From Shewanella dokdonensis (GTDB lineage: Bacteria > Pseudomonadota > Gammaproteobacteria > Enterobacterales > Shewanellaceae), in contig NZ_CP074572.1 in the NCBI RefSeq assembly GCF_018394335.1, positions 1,116,001 to 1,180,000 on the forward strand: 64,000 bases of DNA, given 5' to 3'. Positions 8,562-18,655 of the stretch are shown piece by piece. The position numbers and the translations under genes were made by a program. The notes below the pieces were generated by a model. That model was not told the origin of the DNA. It saw nothing but the letters and a program-made list of their open reading frames with translations, and made no database searches. The stretch's first letter is position 1. Each line of letters begins with the position of its first letter.

Positions 8562-10082
8562 CTACATCACATCGCCATGCCAATAAGGCACTTGCTGCAA
8601 GACCGTCAGTTGCAAATGGGCAATCATGGCAGCCAAACTTTGCTGTTCATCCGCTAACACAGCGGCAGCCACTGGTACCAATTGTGCTGCACTAGCATAA
8701 GCATTGAACAGCACTATGCCATCGCTAAGTTGCGTGCATAACGCAAGATATTGCTCACGCGCCGCATCGGGGTACAAACGACCGAATGCCAATCCAAGTA
8801 AAAGCGTGTCCTCAAGCCCATCCGCTAACGCGCGATAATCAGCTATCGCCGCGCCATTACCCGCTATGCGGCACTGTACCTGTTGCCAGGCGTTTTCCTG
8901 CAGTTGGTACGCGACCGCTGCTAAATCATCTGTGCCAGCCAGTGAAACTTCATTGCGCTGCAAGCCCAATAACAGGCGTACCAGCGCCAATTGCAGCTCG
9001 CCATAACGACAATCTTGCCACAATACTTGTAGCTGTCCGACAACATCCAATTGCTGTAGCGCCACCTGTGCCGAGGCGTTAATCTCTGCCGCATGTGGCA
9101 ATGTACCCAGTGGTGCCGATTCTGCGCACAGGCACGCCAGATAGCGGCCTTGATTGATAAAGGCTAGCTGCTGCGCTAACCAGGCAAATCCCTTGCGAGT
9201 GACCTCGTCATGTAATGCAAATTGTGTCAGTAACAGATGCAACAACTGGATACAAGCGCGTAAACGCTGCCACAATGCCACTTGTTGACCACTATCAAGT
9301 ACATGTTGCTGCAGCATATCTTCCAGCAACTGCCACCGCTCCAGCGCCGTTTCCAGCATAGCGCTCAGGCTAGCCTTAAGTTCTCGCCCCGCGGGCAGCT
9401 CAATATACTGCAGTGTATCGAGTGTCGACGGAGCGCGCTTATGTGCCAAGCGGTAGCCACGTTGTGCTTTACTGGCTTTTCCCAAGCGCACCGGGATCTG
9501 TTGCGCTACCTTCTGTGCCAAAGGCAACAGATCAACCGCCGAACCAGAAATCAGTTCAAATTCCAATTCACACAAAGGTTCTCGGTTTTCGCCTGCGGCG
9601 ATAACCCCTTGATCTAAGGCCACCTCAATGAGACTACCGGCTTCCTGTATCAGCCAGCGACAACGCTGAAAATCCGTACTGAACAAGCAGTGCAATTGCT
9701 GTTGCAACGCAGAGATATCCTGCGTCTGCGGCCAAATCTCTGCTGGAAACAACGCCAGCTCCGGCGTGGTGCCATTAATATCGATATTATATTCTGGTCG
9801 GGTATGTAGGCCGCCAACCACTTTTCCGGCAGTCTTGATGGTCTGTTCGTATTTGCCATCACAGCCACGCACCCGCAGCCCCATATCTAACTGCCGCAGT
9901 GCCAACCCCGGCGTATCAAAATAGCGGTTAGTCAACTGGCGGCAACCTTGGTTGTCGCTGCTAGGAAGTTGATTAAGAAAGGTAATTAGAGGTTGTAAAT
10001 GCTGTGGTTGGATGAACAGTTTAAGTTCAATTTCTGTATGATTTCCGTCATGTTCCATTGGAAAAATGGCCTGTTTTGTCAT
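8562..10082 (-). CDS. ygiF: CYTH-CHAD inorganic triphosphatase
   Basis: 506 residues. The N-terminal CYTH domain has the EIELKL motif (residues 17-22) that binds metal and triphosphate; the C-terminal half is a His-rich, helical CHAD domain thought to bind polyphosphate. E. coli YgiF cleaves inorganic triphosphate. The start may be the ATG at 10082 or the in-frame ATG at 10058; neither has a strong ribosome site. The gene is intact. It lies 35 bp from a PHO box that serves the divergent phosphate gene pair, a fitting position for a polyphosphate-related enzyme. In enterobacteria ygiF and glnE are adjacent; here 6.9 kb separates them. Confidence 0.9.
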   Translation of the reverse strand: MTKQAIFPMEHDGNHTEIELKLFIQPQHLQPLITFLNQLPSSDNQGCRQLTNRYFDTPGLALRQLDMGLRVRGCDGKYEQTIKTAGKVVGGLHTRPEYNIDINGTTPELALFPAEIWPQTQDISALQQQLHCLFSTDFQRCRWLIQEAGSLIEVALDQGVIAAGENREPLCELEFELISGSAVDLLPLAQKVAQQIPVRLGKASKAQRGYRLAHKRAPSTLDTLQYIELPAGRELKASLSAMLETALERWQLLEDMLQQHVLDSGQQVALWQRLRACIQLLHLLLTQFALHDEVTRKGFAWLAQQLAFINQGRYLACLCAESAPLGTLPHAAEINASAQVALQQLDVVGQLQVLWQDCRYGELQLALVRLLLGLQRNEVSLAGTDDLAAVAYQLQENAWQQVQCRIAGNGAAIADYRALADGLEDTLLLGLAFGRLYPDAAREQYLALCTQLSDGIVLFNAYASAAQLVPVAAAVLADEQQSLAAMIAHLQLTVLQQVPYWHGDVM

Positions 10083-10116
10083 GAAAAATTCATCTATGCG
10101 TCATCATGAAGTCGCA

Positions 10117-10145
10117 ATGTCATATTGCTGTCATAAAACTGTCTT
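10117..10145 (+). promoter_or_regulatory. PHO box (three 11-bp repeats) upstream of DUF47-pitA
   Basis: ATGTCAT, CTGTCAT and CTGTCTT stand exactly 11 bp apart with AT-rich 4-bp spacers, the classic PhoB site. A TAGTAT at 10145-10150 could be the -10. A further isolated CTGTCAT is at 10188-10194. The site is about 140 bp before DUF47 and 35 bp before the divergent ygiF. Confidence 0.75.
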
Positions 10146-10288
10146 AGTATTTTTCGCCGGGTGATATATAGCCCATTTGTATAAAAGCTGTCATATTTTC
10201 AGTGAAAACACAGTTTCAATACGCGGACGCTTAAGGTACCATTTCGCCCGCGTTTCCAATAGTGGAATGAGCTAATAGGTAAACGGCT

Positions 10289-10966
10289 ATGCCAGTAAAC
10301 TCTATTTTAGGCGTGTTTGCAAAATCGCCGATCAAGCCGCTGCAAGAGCACATTGACAAGGTTTTTGATTGTGCTTCGCTGCTGGTCCCTTTTTTGAAGC
10401 AACGTTCGCAAAGGATTGGGACAGTGCAGTTGCCATCCGGAAAAAATTAGTCAGGAAGAGAAAGACGCTGACAATCTGAAACGTGAAATACGTCTCACCC
10501 TCCCCGGCGGTTTGTTTATGCCAGTTGAACGAACTGATCTGCTGGAACTATTAACCCAACAGGACAAAATCGCTAACAAAGCTAAAGATATTTCAGGCCG
10601 GATCATAGGCCGTGAACTACTGGTGCCTGAAGTCATTCAAACCCCTTCCTCGCTTATCTGCAACGTTGTCTTGATGCAGTAGCGTTGGCAAAGGAAGCCA
10701 TTAACGAACTGGACGATCTGCTGGAAGCGGGATTCCGTGGCCGAGAAGTGGATCTGGTAGCCAAGATGATCAGTGAACTCGATGTGTTGGAAGAAGACAC
10801 TGACGAGTTGCAGATCCAGGTGCGTCGACAGTTATTCGCCATTGAGTTGGAGTTAAGTCCCATCGACGTCATGTTCCTCTACAAAATTATTGAGTGGGTG
10901 GGAGACCTGGCAGATCTTGCCGAGCGTGTGGGTTCCCGCCTCGAGCTGATGCTGGCTCGCGTCTAA
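10289..10966 (+). CDS. DUF47 / PhoU-like phosphate transport regulator, three frame breaks
   Basis: 226 residues when three one-base deletions are restored, all in homopolymers: T run near 10390 (VPFFEATFAKDWD), A run near 10441 (IRKKISQEEKDAD) and C run near 10641 (IQTPFLAYLQRCLDAVA). The restored protein, all helical and acidic, is a typical TIGR00153/DUF47 member. Such proteins pair with Pit-type phosphate permeases and probably adjust their activity. The start is ATG at 10289. pitA begins 28 bp after the stop, so they form an operon behind the PHO box. Confidence 0.88.
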
Positions 10967-10994
10967 TAATAAAAGGTATACAAGGTTATACAGC

Positions 10995-12263
10995 ATGGTT
11001 GATGTATTAATCACTAGCGGCCCCTGGCTTATAGGTACCGCGGCCGTTTTCGGCTTTCTGATGGCTTGGGGCATCGGAGCCAACGATGTTGCAAATGCAA
11101 TGGGCACTTCGGTAGGGGCAAATGCCGTTACCATCAAACAGGCAATTGTGATTGCCATGATTTTCGAATTTGCCGGCGCCTATCTGGCTGGCGGTGAAGT
11201 GACCAGTACCATACGCAACGGGATTATTGACCCATCTTATTTTACTGAAGTCCCCGAATTGCTGGTCTATGGCATGATAGCTTCGCTATTGGCCGCGGGG
11301 ATCTGGCTGGTGGCAGCGTCGGCCCTGGGTTGGCCGGTGTCGACCACCCACTCCATCGTTGGTGCCATTATTGGATTTGCCGCGGTGGGAGTGGGACCAG
11401 ATGCGGTTTCCTGGAGTCAGGTAACCGGTATCGTAGGTTCCTGGATTGTCACCCCCGCCATCTCAGGCTTTATCGCCTTCTGCATTTTCCAAAGCGTTCA
11501 AAAACTGATTTTCAATACGGATAACCCACTGGCTAATGCCAAACGTTTTGTGCCTTTTTATATGGCCTTTGCGGGTTTTGTGATGTCCTTGGTCACCATT
11601 ACCAAGGGACTGAAACATGTGGGTTTGAAAGTATCGACTGGCGAGGCTTATATGCTGGCGATACTGATTGCGGTGCTTATAGGTATCGCTGGTAAAATTG
11701 CCATCACCCGTTTAAAACTCTCCAGTACACCGAGCAAACAGACCAACTTTAATAACGTTGAAAAGGTGTTTGCGATTCTGATGCTGATGACCGCTTGCTG
11801 TATGGCATTTGCTCACGGGTCTAACGATGTGGCGAATGCCATTGGCCCGTTGGCTGCGGTAGTATCCGTGGTCAATAGTGGTGGTATTATCAGTGCCAAA
11901 TCACCGTTAATCTGGTGGATCCTGCCTTTGGGTGGCATAGGTATCGTGCTGGGGTTGGCAATATTCGGTAAACGGGTAATGCAAACTATAGGGAAAAATA
12001 TCACACATTTGACCCCTAGCCGCGGTTTTGCCGCCGAGCTGGCCGCCGCGAGTACTGTAGTGATTGCGTCTGGTACAGGGTTGCCAATCTCCACCACACA
12101 AACACTGGTTGGCGCAGTGCTTGGCGTTGGTATGGCTCGTGGTATTGCTGCCATCAATATTGGGGTTGTACGCAATATTGTGGTGTCTTGGGTGGTGACC
12201 TTACCAGCGGGGGCGGGATTATCTATCCTGTTCTTCTTTACCATCAAAGGTATTTTTAACTGA
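10995..12263 (+). CDS. pitA: Low-affinity inorganic phosphate permease, PiT family
   Basis: 422 residues with about ten membrane segments and the two inverted PiT signatures GANDVANAMG (near residue 27) and GSNDVANAIGPL (near 275). It transports phosphate, probably as a metal complex, with protons or sodium. The frame is unbroken. It is co-transcribed with DUF47, and the operon appears to be PhoB-controlled, unlike E. coli pitA. A perfect 12-bp hairpin follows. Confidence 0.93.
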   Translation: MVDVLITSGPWLIGTAAVFGFLMAWGIGANDVANAMGTSVGANAVTIKQAIVIAMIFEFAGAYLAGGEVTSTIRNGIIDPSYFTEVPELLVYGMIASLLAAGIWLVAASALGWPVSTTHSIVGAIIGFAAVGVGPDAVSWSQVTGIVGSWIVTPAISGFIAFCIFQSVQKLIFNTDNPLANAKRFVPFYMAFAGFVMSLVTITKGLKHVGLKVSTGEAYMLAILIAVLIGIAGKIAITRLKLSSTPSKQTNFNNVEKVFAILMLMTACCMAFAHGSNDVANAIGPLAAVVSVVNSGGIISAKSPLIWWILPLGGIGIVLGLAIFGKRVMQTIGKNITHLTPSRGFAAELAAASTVVIASGTGLPISTTQTLVGAVLGVGMARGIAAINIGVVRNIVVSWVVTLPAGAGLSILFFFTIKGIFN

Positions 12264-12298
12264 TTTATTCCGTGCAACCTACGGTAAATCAGCAAGAT

Positions 12299-12326
12299 AA
12301 GAGGGAAGTCAACTGACTTCCCTCTT
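12299..12326. terminator. Terminator-like hairpin after pitA
   Basis: A perfect 12-bp stem (AAGAGGGAAGTC / GACTTCCCTCTT) with loop AACT. The T run is only the end of the stem. Confidence 0.65.
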
Positions 12327-12386
12327 GCATTGGCAAGCACAAATCCATAGCATGTTGACAATATTTTGCGACAGAGAAGATTCACC

Positions 12387-12965
12387 GTGCTGAGAGTGCT
12401 GATGCTAACCGGAGCCCTGCTCCTTTCCCCTTCACTGCTGGCAGAAGGCCAGACCCGCTATGTCTCTGATAATATTTATATTTATATTCATGGTGGTCCA
12501 GGCAGTCAGTACCGCATTATCGGTAGTATCGAGGCCGGAGAGAAAATCACACTGATGCCGGAAACCGAAGGTGAGTTTTCCAAAATTGTCGATCACAAAG
12601 GCCGTGAAGGCTGGATACGTACCGACAAGTTGCAGCAACAAGTATCGATGCGATATCGCATGGCTGATATGGAAACACAGCTCGCAGCCGCACAATCCAA
12701 GCTCCAGTCGGTGTCTAACCAAAGCAGTAACGTCTCAGAGCAACTCGATGATCTGCAGAGCAAGCTGAGTAAAACGGAAGCTGAGCTACAGAAAGCCAGC
12801 GCCGCAAGAGACGCAGCGCTCGCCCAGGTAGAGAACATGCAAGACAATGCCCGCTTCCATATGTGGCAGCAAGGCGGATTAATCGCTGCTGGCGGGCTGA
12901 TCCTCGGGGTGATCCTGGTTTATCTGCCACGGCCACAGCGTCGCCGTCGTGACCGCTGGATGTAA
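12387..12965 (+). CDS. SH3-domain membrane protein (TIGR04211, YgiM-like)
   Basis: 192 residues from GTG at 12387, chosen because GAGAAG precedes it and it begins the signal peptide directly; a TTG at 12366 is also in frame. After the signal (ending SLLAEG) comes a bacterial SH3 domain (about residues 23-85, RYVSDNIYIYIHGGPGSQY), a coiled coil (about 90-155) and one C-terminal membrane helix followed by a basic tail RRRRDRWM. This matches YgiM, an inner-membrane protein facing the periplasm whose exact role is unclear, perhaps in envelope upkeep. It lies alone between two terminators. Confidence 0.85.
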   Translation: MLRVLMLTGALLLSPSLLAEGQTRYVSDNIYIYIHGGPGSQYRIIGSIEAGEKITLMPETEGEFSKIVDHKGREGWIRTDKLQQQVSMRYRMADMETQLAAAQSKLQSVSNQSSNVSEQLDDLQSKLSKTEAELQKASAARDAALAQVENMQDNARFHMWQQGGLIAAGGLILGVILVYLPRPQRRRRDRWM

Positions 12966-12984
12966 AGCGTACAAATTTTCTGAC

Positions 12985-13014
12985 AGACCGCCGCATTCAA
13001 ACGGCGGTCTTTTT
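12985..13014 (+). terminator. Rho-independent terminator after the SH3 gene
   Basis: Stem AGACCGCCG / CGGCGGTCT, 8-nt loop, followed by TTTTATTT. Confidence 0.9.
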
Positions 13015-13221
13015 ATTTGTGCACTAATAGCAAGTGATAAACAACATTTTCAAACAATTGTCACATTTCATTTCCAGACAGTGCCACGGCTCACACTTTG
13101 CTTGTATAATCGGCGCGCGCAAGCGCCTTCTTAATGGTATACAACAACGATAAGCGCCCCTTGCGTCTGAGATGTTCCGCAGCCCTTAACTGCCTAACCG
13201 GCTTGGATGGAAGCGATAATT

Positions 13222-16200
13222 ATGTTTAAAGCGAGTGAAGTACTGGCTGGCTATTATGATAATGCCAATCTCGATGATCTTTTTTCCGCTATCAGTGAAA
13301 ACTACATTGTTGACGAAGCAGAATATCTGTCTGATCTGCTGAAACTTATTCCTGCTGATGATGCCACTATCGAACGCATCACCCAGCGCGCACATGCCCT
13401 GGTTACCAAGGTTCGGCAATACGATAAAAAAGGCATGATGGTCGGCATCGATGCTTTTTTACAGCAATACAGTCTGGAAACGCAGGAAGGTATCATCCTG
13501 ATGTGTCTGGCAGAAGCCTTGCTGCGCATTCCCGACAGTGACACTGCCGACGCCTTGATTGAAGACAAACTCTCCGGTGCCAAGTGGGATCAGCATCTGT
13601 CAAAGAGCGATTCAGTGCTGGTGAATGCCTCGACCTGGGGATTAATGCTGACCGGCAAAATCATTAAACTGGATCGTAATATTGATGGCACGCCCAGTCA
13701 CTTACTGAAACGACTGGTGAACCGTCTCGGCGAACCGGTGATCCGCCAAGCTATGTATGCCGCGATGAAGATCATGGGCAAACAGTTTGTGCTGGGGCGC
13801 ACCGTCAAAGAAGCGCTGAAAAACAGCGAAGCCAAAAGAAAACTCGGCTACACCCACTCCTACGACATGCTGGGCGAAGCGGCGCTTACCCTGCAAGACG
13901 CACACAAATACTACGCAGATTATTCCCACGCAATCAGTGAATTAGGCGCGCAACAGTATGATGAAAACGATGCACCCCGCCCCACCATTTCTATCAAGCT
14001 GTCGGCACTGCATCCTCGCTATGAAGTGGCGAACAAAGCGCGAGTGATGAGCGAGTTGTACGCCACTGTCATCAAACTGATAGAACAAGCGCGGGCTCTG
14101 AATGTGGGGATCTCCATTGATGCCGAAGAAGTGGATCGATTGGAGTTGTCACTGCAACTGTTCCAGCAGTTATATCAATCAGAGGCCGCCAAAGGTTGGG
14201 GACTGTTAGGTCTGGTAGTACAGGCCTATTCCAAGCGCACCTTGCCGGTACTGTTGTGGATCACCAAGCTGGCAAAGACCCAAGGCGATATCATTCCCGT
14301 GCGCCTAGTAAAAGGGGCTTATTGGGATAGCGAGCTAAAATGGGCACAACAGGCCGGTGAGCGCGGTTATCCGCTGTATACCCGTAAAGTGAATACCGAT
14401 CTTTCTTACTTAGCCTGCGCTCGTTATCTGTTGTCAGAGCGCACCGAAGGCGCCATCTACCCACAGTTTGCCACACACAATGCTCAAACTGTGGCCGCAA
14501 TCAGCGATATGGCCGGTGAGCGGCAGTTTGAGTTCCAGCGACTGCACGGCATGGGGCAGGAACTGTACGATACGCTGCTGGCTGAAAACCGCCAGCGGCC
14601 GGTACGCATCTATGCACCTATCGGCGCCCATAAAGATCTGTTGCCTTATCTAGTACGTCGCTTGCTGGAAAACGGCGCTAACTCCTCTTTCGTGCATAAG
14701 CTGGTAGATCCTAAAACGCCTATCGAATCGCTAGTAACACATCCGCTGGTAACCGCCCGCAATTACGCCTCGTTAGCTAATAATAATATCGCGCTGCCTG
14801 CTGACATATACGGTAATGAGCGCAAGAACTCCCAAGGTCTGAATATGAATATCATTTCTGAAGCTGAGCCGTTCTTCAAAGCACTCGAACCTTTCCAGCA
14901 GCAACAATGGCATGGGGCCGCTAGTGGGCGGAGAAACCCTGGGCGGCAACCCGCAGCCAGTCGTTAGCCCCTATAACACCCAAGAGCAAGTGGGCACAGT
15001 AGTATGGGCCGATGCCGCCAGCGTTAAACAAGCTATCACAAATGCGGTATCGGCTTTTCCACAATGGTGTCGCACGCCAGTCGAAACCCGTGCAGCCACC
15101 TTGCAAAAACTGGCAGACTTGCTGGAAGAAAACCGTGAAGAACTGATTGCCTTATGTACCCGCGAAGCCGGCAAGAGCTTACAAGATGGTATTGATGAAG
15201 TGCGCGAAGCCGTAGATTTTTGCCGTTATTACGCACTTCAAGCCAAAAAACTGATGGCAAAACCTGAGCTATTGCCTGGGCCGACTGGCGAATTGAATGA
15301 ACTGTTCCTGCAAGGTCGCGGCGTCTTTGTCTGCATCAGTCCGTGGAACTTCCCATTAGCCATTTTCTTAGGGCAGATTGCGGCCGCGCTGGCAGCTGGC
15401 AATAGCGTAGTGGCAAAGCCTGCGGAACAGACCTCGATTATTGGCTATCGCGCGGTACAACTGGCGCACCAGGCCGGCATTCCAGTAAACGTACTGCAAC
15501 TGCTGCCAGGCAAAGGTGCCGATGTTGGCGCGGCTTTGACCGCTGATGCACGCATTGGCGGTGTTTGCTTCACGGGTTCCACTGCCACCGCCAAGGCGAT
15601 TAACCGGACACTGGCTGCACGCGATGGTGCCATCATTCCGCTAATCGCCGAAACTGGTGGTCAGAATGCCATGGTAGTGGATTCGACCTCACAGCCCGAA
15701 CAAGTCGTAAATGATGTTGTAGCATCCGCTTTCACCAGTGCCGGTCAGCGCTGTTCGGCGCTGCGAGTGCTTTATGTGCAAGAAGACATTGCCGAACGCG
15801 TTATCGAGATCCTCAAAGGGGCAATGGATGAACTGACCCTCGGCCATCCTGGGGAACTAAAAACCGATATTGGGCCAGTGATTGATGCAACGGCTAAAGC
15901 CAACCTCAATGCTCACATTGAACACCTCAAACAGGTCGGCAAACTGCTCAAACAAGCCGCCTTACCCACAGCTTTTGAGCACGGCCATTTTGTTGCCCCA
16001 ACCGCAGTAGAAATCAACTCAATCAAGGTGCTAGAGCAAGAAAACTTCGGCCCAATTCTGCATGTGATCCGTTATAAAGCCAGTGAGCTCCAGCAAGTGA
16101 TCGACGATATCAACAGCACTGGATTTGGGCTGACATTAGGGATCCATAGTCGCAACGAAGGCCAAGCACTGGAGATCGCAGATAAGGTCAATGTCGGGAA

Positions 16201-16396
16201 CGTCTATATCAACCGTAACCAGATTGGCGCGGTGGTTGGCGTGCAGCCATTTGGCGGTCAAGGGCTGTCAGGGACTGGACCTAAAGCCGGTGGCCCACAC
16301 TATCTGCCACGTTTTATGACCGAGAAAACCCGTACCAACAACATTACCGCCATTGGTGGTAATGCCACCTTATTGTCGTTGGGTGATGCGCTGTAA
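13222..16396 (+). CDS. putA: Bifunctional proline dehydrogenase / delta-1-pyrroline-5-carboxylate dehydrogenase, frame broken once
   Basis: PutA oxidises proline to glutamate in two steps with FAD and NAD. Two frames (to 14967 and from 14912) join into about 1058 residues. The first part is the PRODH barrel (DAEEVDRLELS, RLVKGAYWDSE, YAPIGAHKDLLPYLVRRLLENGA); the second is the aldehyde dehydrogenase (ISPWNFPLAIF, AETGGQN with the Glu, AGQRCSALR with the Cys). The break near 14912 needs two bases back (QWHAGPLVGGETL). The ATG at 13222 has GGAAG upstream. The N-terminus starts straight with the helical arm (MFKASEVLAGYYD), so the ribbon-helix-helix repressor domain of E. coli PutA is absent and regulation must come from elsewhere. 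Confidence 0.95.
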
Positions 16397-16416
16397 ATCA
16401 AAGTAACAAACTGAAT

Positions 16417-16444
16417 GGGGCTACCTTGTGGTAGCCCCTTTTTT
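16417..16444 (+). terminator. Rho-independent terminator after putA
   Basis: Stem GGGGCTACC / GGTAGCCCC with TTGT loop and six T. Confidence 0.93.
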
Positions 16445-16473
16445 AACTTTGTCCCGTCCGGAAATACGATGGT

Positions 16474-17721
16474 TCAGTCGGCATCTTCGATGAGGACTGG
16501 TTTAGCTTTCTCTGGTGCGTACTTATCCATAATCACAGCACACGCCGCATCCCCGGTGATATTCAGTGCAGTACGGGTCATATCAAAAATTCGATCCAAC
16601 GCGAACAACAATGGCAAACCATCAATGGGGATCCCCGCTGACAGCAATACCGCCACCACGAGGAACGTTGGCCCAGGAACGCCCGCCTGTCCAACAGCCC
16701 CTAAAGTGGATGTAAGAATGATGGCGGCGTAAGCGGTCATATCTAACGGTACGTGGTACATCTGCGCAAAGAAAATCGCCACCAGACCATAATAAATCGC
16801 GTTACCACTCATGTTAATGGTAGCTCCCAGCGGTAGCACAAATGCTGTAGTGGCATTACTGACTTTTAAATCCTGCTCACAGGTCTGCATGTTGACCGGC
16901 AGTGTCGCCATTGAAGAAGCCGTGGATAACGCCATCACCTGTGGTTTCTTCATCACCATAATGAATTTCAACGCAGAGACTGGCGACATCAGTTGCACCA
17001 ACGCTGGGAAAAACAGGAAGGTATAAATCACAATCCCCAGCATGTACACCCAAAACAGATTCAGCACCACTTTCATGGCATCAAAGCCGAAACTCCCCAC
17101 CGCGTCGGCCATCAAGCCGAACACCCCCAGCGGAGCAATCAGCATCACTTTAGTGATCATCCACACCAAGGCTTCCAGTACCGCATTCAGTGCTGATTGC
17201 ACCTGCTTTGGCCCATTGCCTTTTACCTTGGTTAAGGCGACGCCAAAGAAGATACTAAACACTAGGATCTGTAGGATATTGCCGCCGGTTAGCGATTCAA
17301 ACACATTGGTAGGGATCATCCCAAGCAATGTATCCACCGCACCAGGTAGCGCCCCCTGTTCGGCAGTCACCGGCTCAAACGCTTTAGCATGGGCAGTTAT
17401 ATCCGTGCCCAATCCAGGCTCAAACAGATGCCCAAGCACCAAGGCTAACGCCACCGCCAATGCCGAGGTGGCCAGGAAAAAGATAAAAGTCCCTAGGCCG
17501 ATTTTACCCGCAGACGGCGTGTTACCTAGGCTAGAGGAACCCGCAATGATGGCAACCAGCACTAACGGGATCACCAGCATTTTAATCAGGTGAATAAATA
17601 GGGTTCCTAGCGGTGCAAATACCGATGCGCTGTTGCCCATGGCCCAGCCCACGACAGCACCGAGGATCATGGCAATCACTACCTGCACACCAATGTTGCC
17701 AAGCCAATGTTTGCTTTTCAT
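16474..17721 (-). CDS. Dicarboxylate/amino acid:cation symporter (DAACS family)
   Basis: 415 residues, eight membrane segments plus re-entrant loops. The family's substrate-site marks are present: the serine-rich STASSMATLPV loop and NMSGNAIYYG (N-M-S-G motif). Members import glutamate, aspartate or C4-dicarboxylates with protons or sodium; sequence alone does not decide between GltP- and DctA-like use. The ATG at 17721 follows AAGGAAG; an upstream GTG at 17754 is less likely. It is convergent with putA, whose product makes glutamate. The frame is unbroken. Confidence 0.9.
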   Translation of the reverse strand: MKSKHWLGNIGVQVVIAMILGAVVGWAMGNSASVFAPLGTLFIHLIKMLVIPLVLVAIIAGSSSLGNTPSAGKIGLGTFIFFLATSALAVALALVLGHLFEPGLGTDITAHAKAFEPVTAEQGALPGAVDTLLGMIPTNVFESLTGGNILQILVFSIFFGVALTKVKGNGPKQVQSALNAVLEALVWMITKVMLIAPLGVFGLMADAVGSFGFDAMKVVLNLFWVYMLGIVIYTFLFFPALVQLMSPVSALKFIMVMKKPQVMALSTASSMATLPVNMQTCEQDLKVSNATTAFVLPLGATINMSGNAIYYGLVAIFFAQMYHVPLDMTAYAAIILTSTLGAVGQAGVPGPTFLVVAVLLSAGIPIDGLPLLFALDRIFDMTRTALNITGDAACAVIMDKYAPEKAKPVLIEDAD

Positions 17722-17939
17722 TATTGTTATCTTCCTTTTCAGACTTCCGGCCATGCCGGTATGGCAAACTGTAAAAAACAGGTTAAGTTACCACAGAAAG
17801 ATCGGCAAATGGATAAAAAGGCCGGGGCGAAAGAGGAAAATCACATTTCCGCCACCAGCAACAGAGAAGTACTGACAAGAACAAACAACAAGGAACAACT
17901 GACCGAGAATAGCTCCCGCTTCAAGAAATGAATGGTGAA

Positions 17940-18442
17940 CTATTTTTGCAGACGAAAGCCGCTAAAATGCACATCGTCATTGCAACTATGCTGTGGCTGA
18001 CACAAAGTGCTTTGTGCCGTAGTTGTGGCATGATGATGACAACCGCCACTCCCACTACAACCACAACTTTCACCACAACCACCTTTACTTTGGTGTTGTA
18101 ACGACGGCCTAGCCGTACTGGTGTCCAACAGCCGTAAATGCGTGTTGCGAGCATCATCCAGCAATTGCTGTAAGCTGCCGTTACGTTGCCGAGGACGACA
18201 GACACTGATCCCGGCATCCAGCAATTTACCCAACATGCGCTCACCAATCTGATTCACCAGTACAATCTGAGCCCCTGCTGTTGTATCAGATTAAGCATGG
18301 CACTTTTAGCAGCACAATTGCCCCCTAGTGCTGGATTATCAACCAGTTGCAGCAACTGCCCCTCTGCACTGAAAAATGCCAGTTGCTGCGCTTTAGTAAA
18401 ATGCCCAGACAAATGTCCGCGACTCATAGGGATCACAATCAT
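17940..18442 (-). CDS. NifX/NifB-type (Fe-Mo cofactor domain) protein with Cys/His-rich tail, frame broken once
   Basis: Two frames (18442-18254 and 18257-17940) join into 167 residues when the four-G run near 18279 gets one more G (QQGAQIVLVNQIGERM). The first 110 residues match the dinitrogenase iron-molybdenum cofactor domain (MIVIPMSRGHLSGHFTKAQ, then VLVNQIGERMLGKLLDAGI). After it comes GGCGESCGCSGSGGCHHH, a likely metal-binding tail, and more Cys and His. No nitrogenase genes are near; such orphan members are common and their cargo is unknown, probably an iron-sulfur or Fe-Mo type cluster. It stands alone. Confidence 0.8.
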
Positions 18443-18595
18443 CGTTTTCTACTCCACTTGCTGCGCCGTCTATGCCAACAGCGCTAAATTAATAGCATAT
18501 GCCAATAACTTTATTATTGGAGATAGTGCTAGATGCTTCTGTGATCGATTCGCGATTTTTAGGTAACAAGCCATATGACAGTCAACAGTGATAAG

Positions 18596-18625
18596 GCATA
18601 AAAAAGGATGTCAGCGACATCCTTT
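18596..18625 (-). terminator. Rho-independent terminator of cydDC
   Basis: Read on the minus strand: stem AAAGGATGTC / GACATCCTTT with 3-nt loop, followed by T-rich TTTTTATG. Confidence 0.85.
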
Positions 18626-18655
18626 GGTAAATAGGTTAGTCATCAAGCTAGCGCG

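Noticed and set aside
13105..13110. TATAAT as putA -10
   Set aside because: Perfect hexamer, but no acceptable -35 at 16-18 bp; not enough for a promoter call.
17042..17593. 183-codon plus-strand frame
   Set aside because: Antisense to the well-supported symporter gene; Pro/Thr/Ser-rich shadow composition.
17761..17931. 56-codon hydrophilic frame (plus) between the symporter and the NifX-like gene
   Set aside because: No ribosome site, overlaps the symporter promoter region, and purine-rich DNA easily gives such a Lys/Glu/Asn-rich frame.
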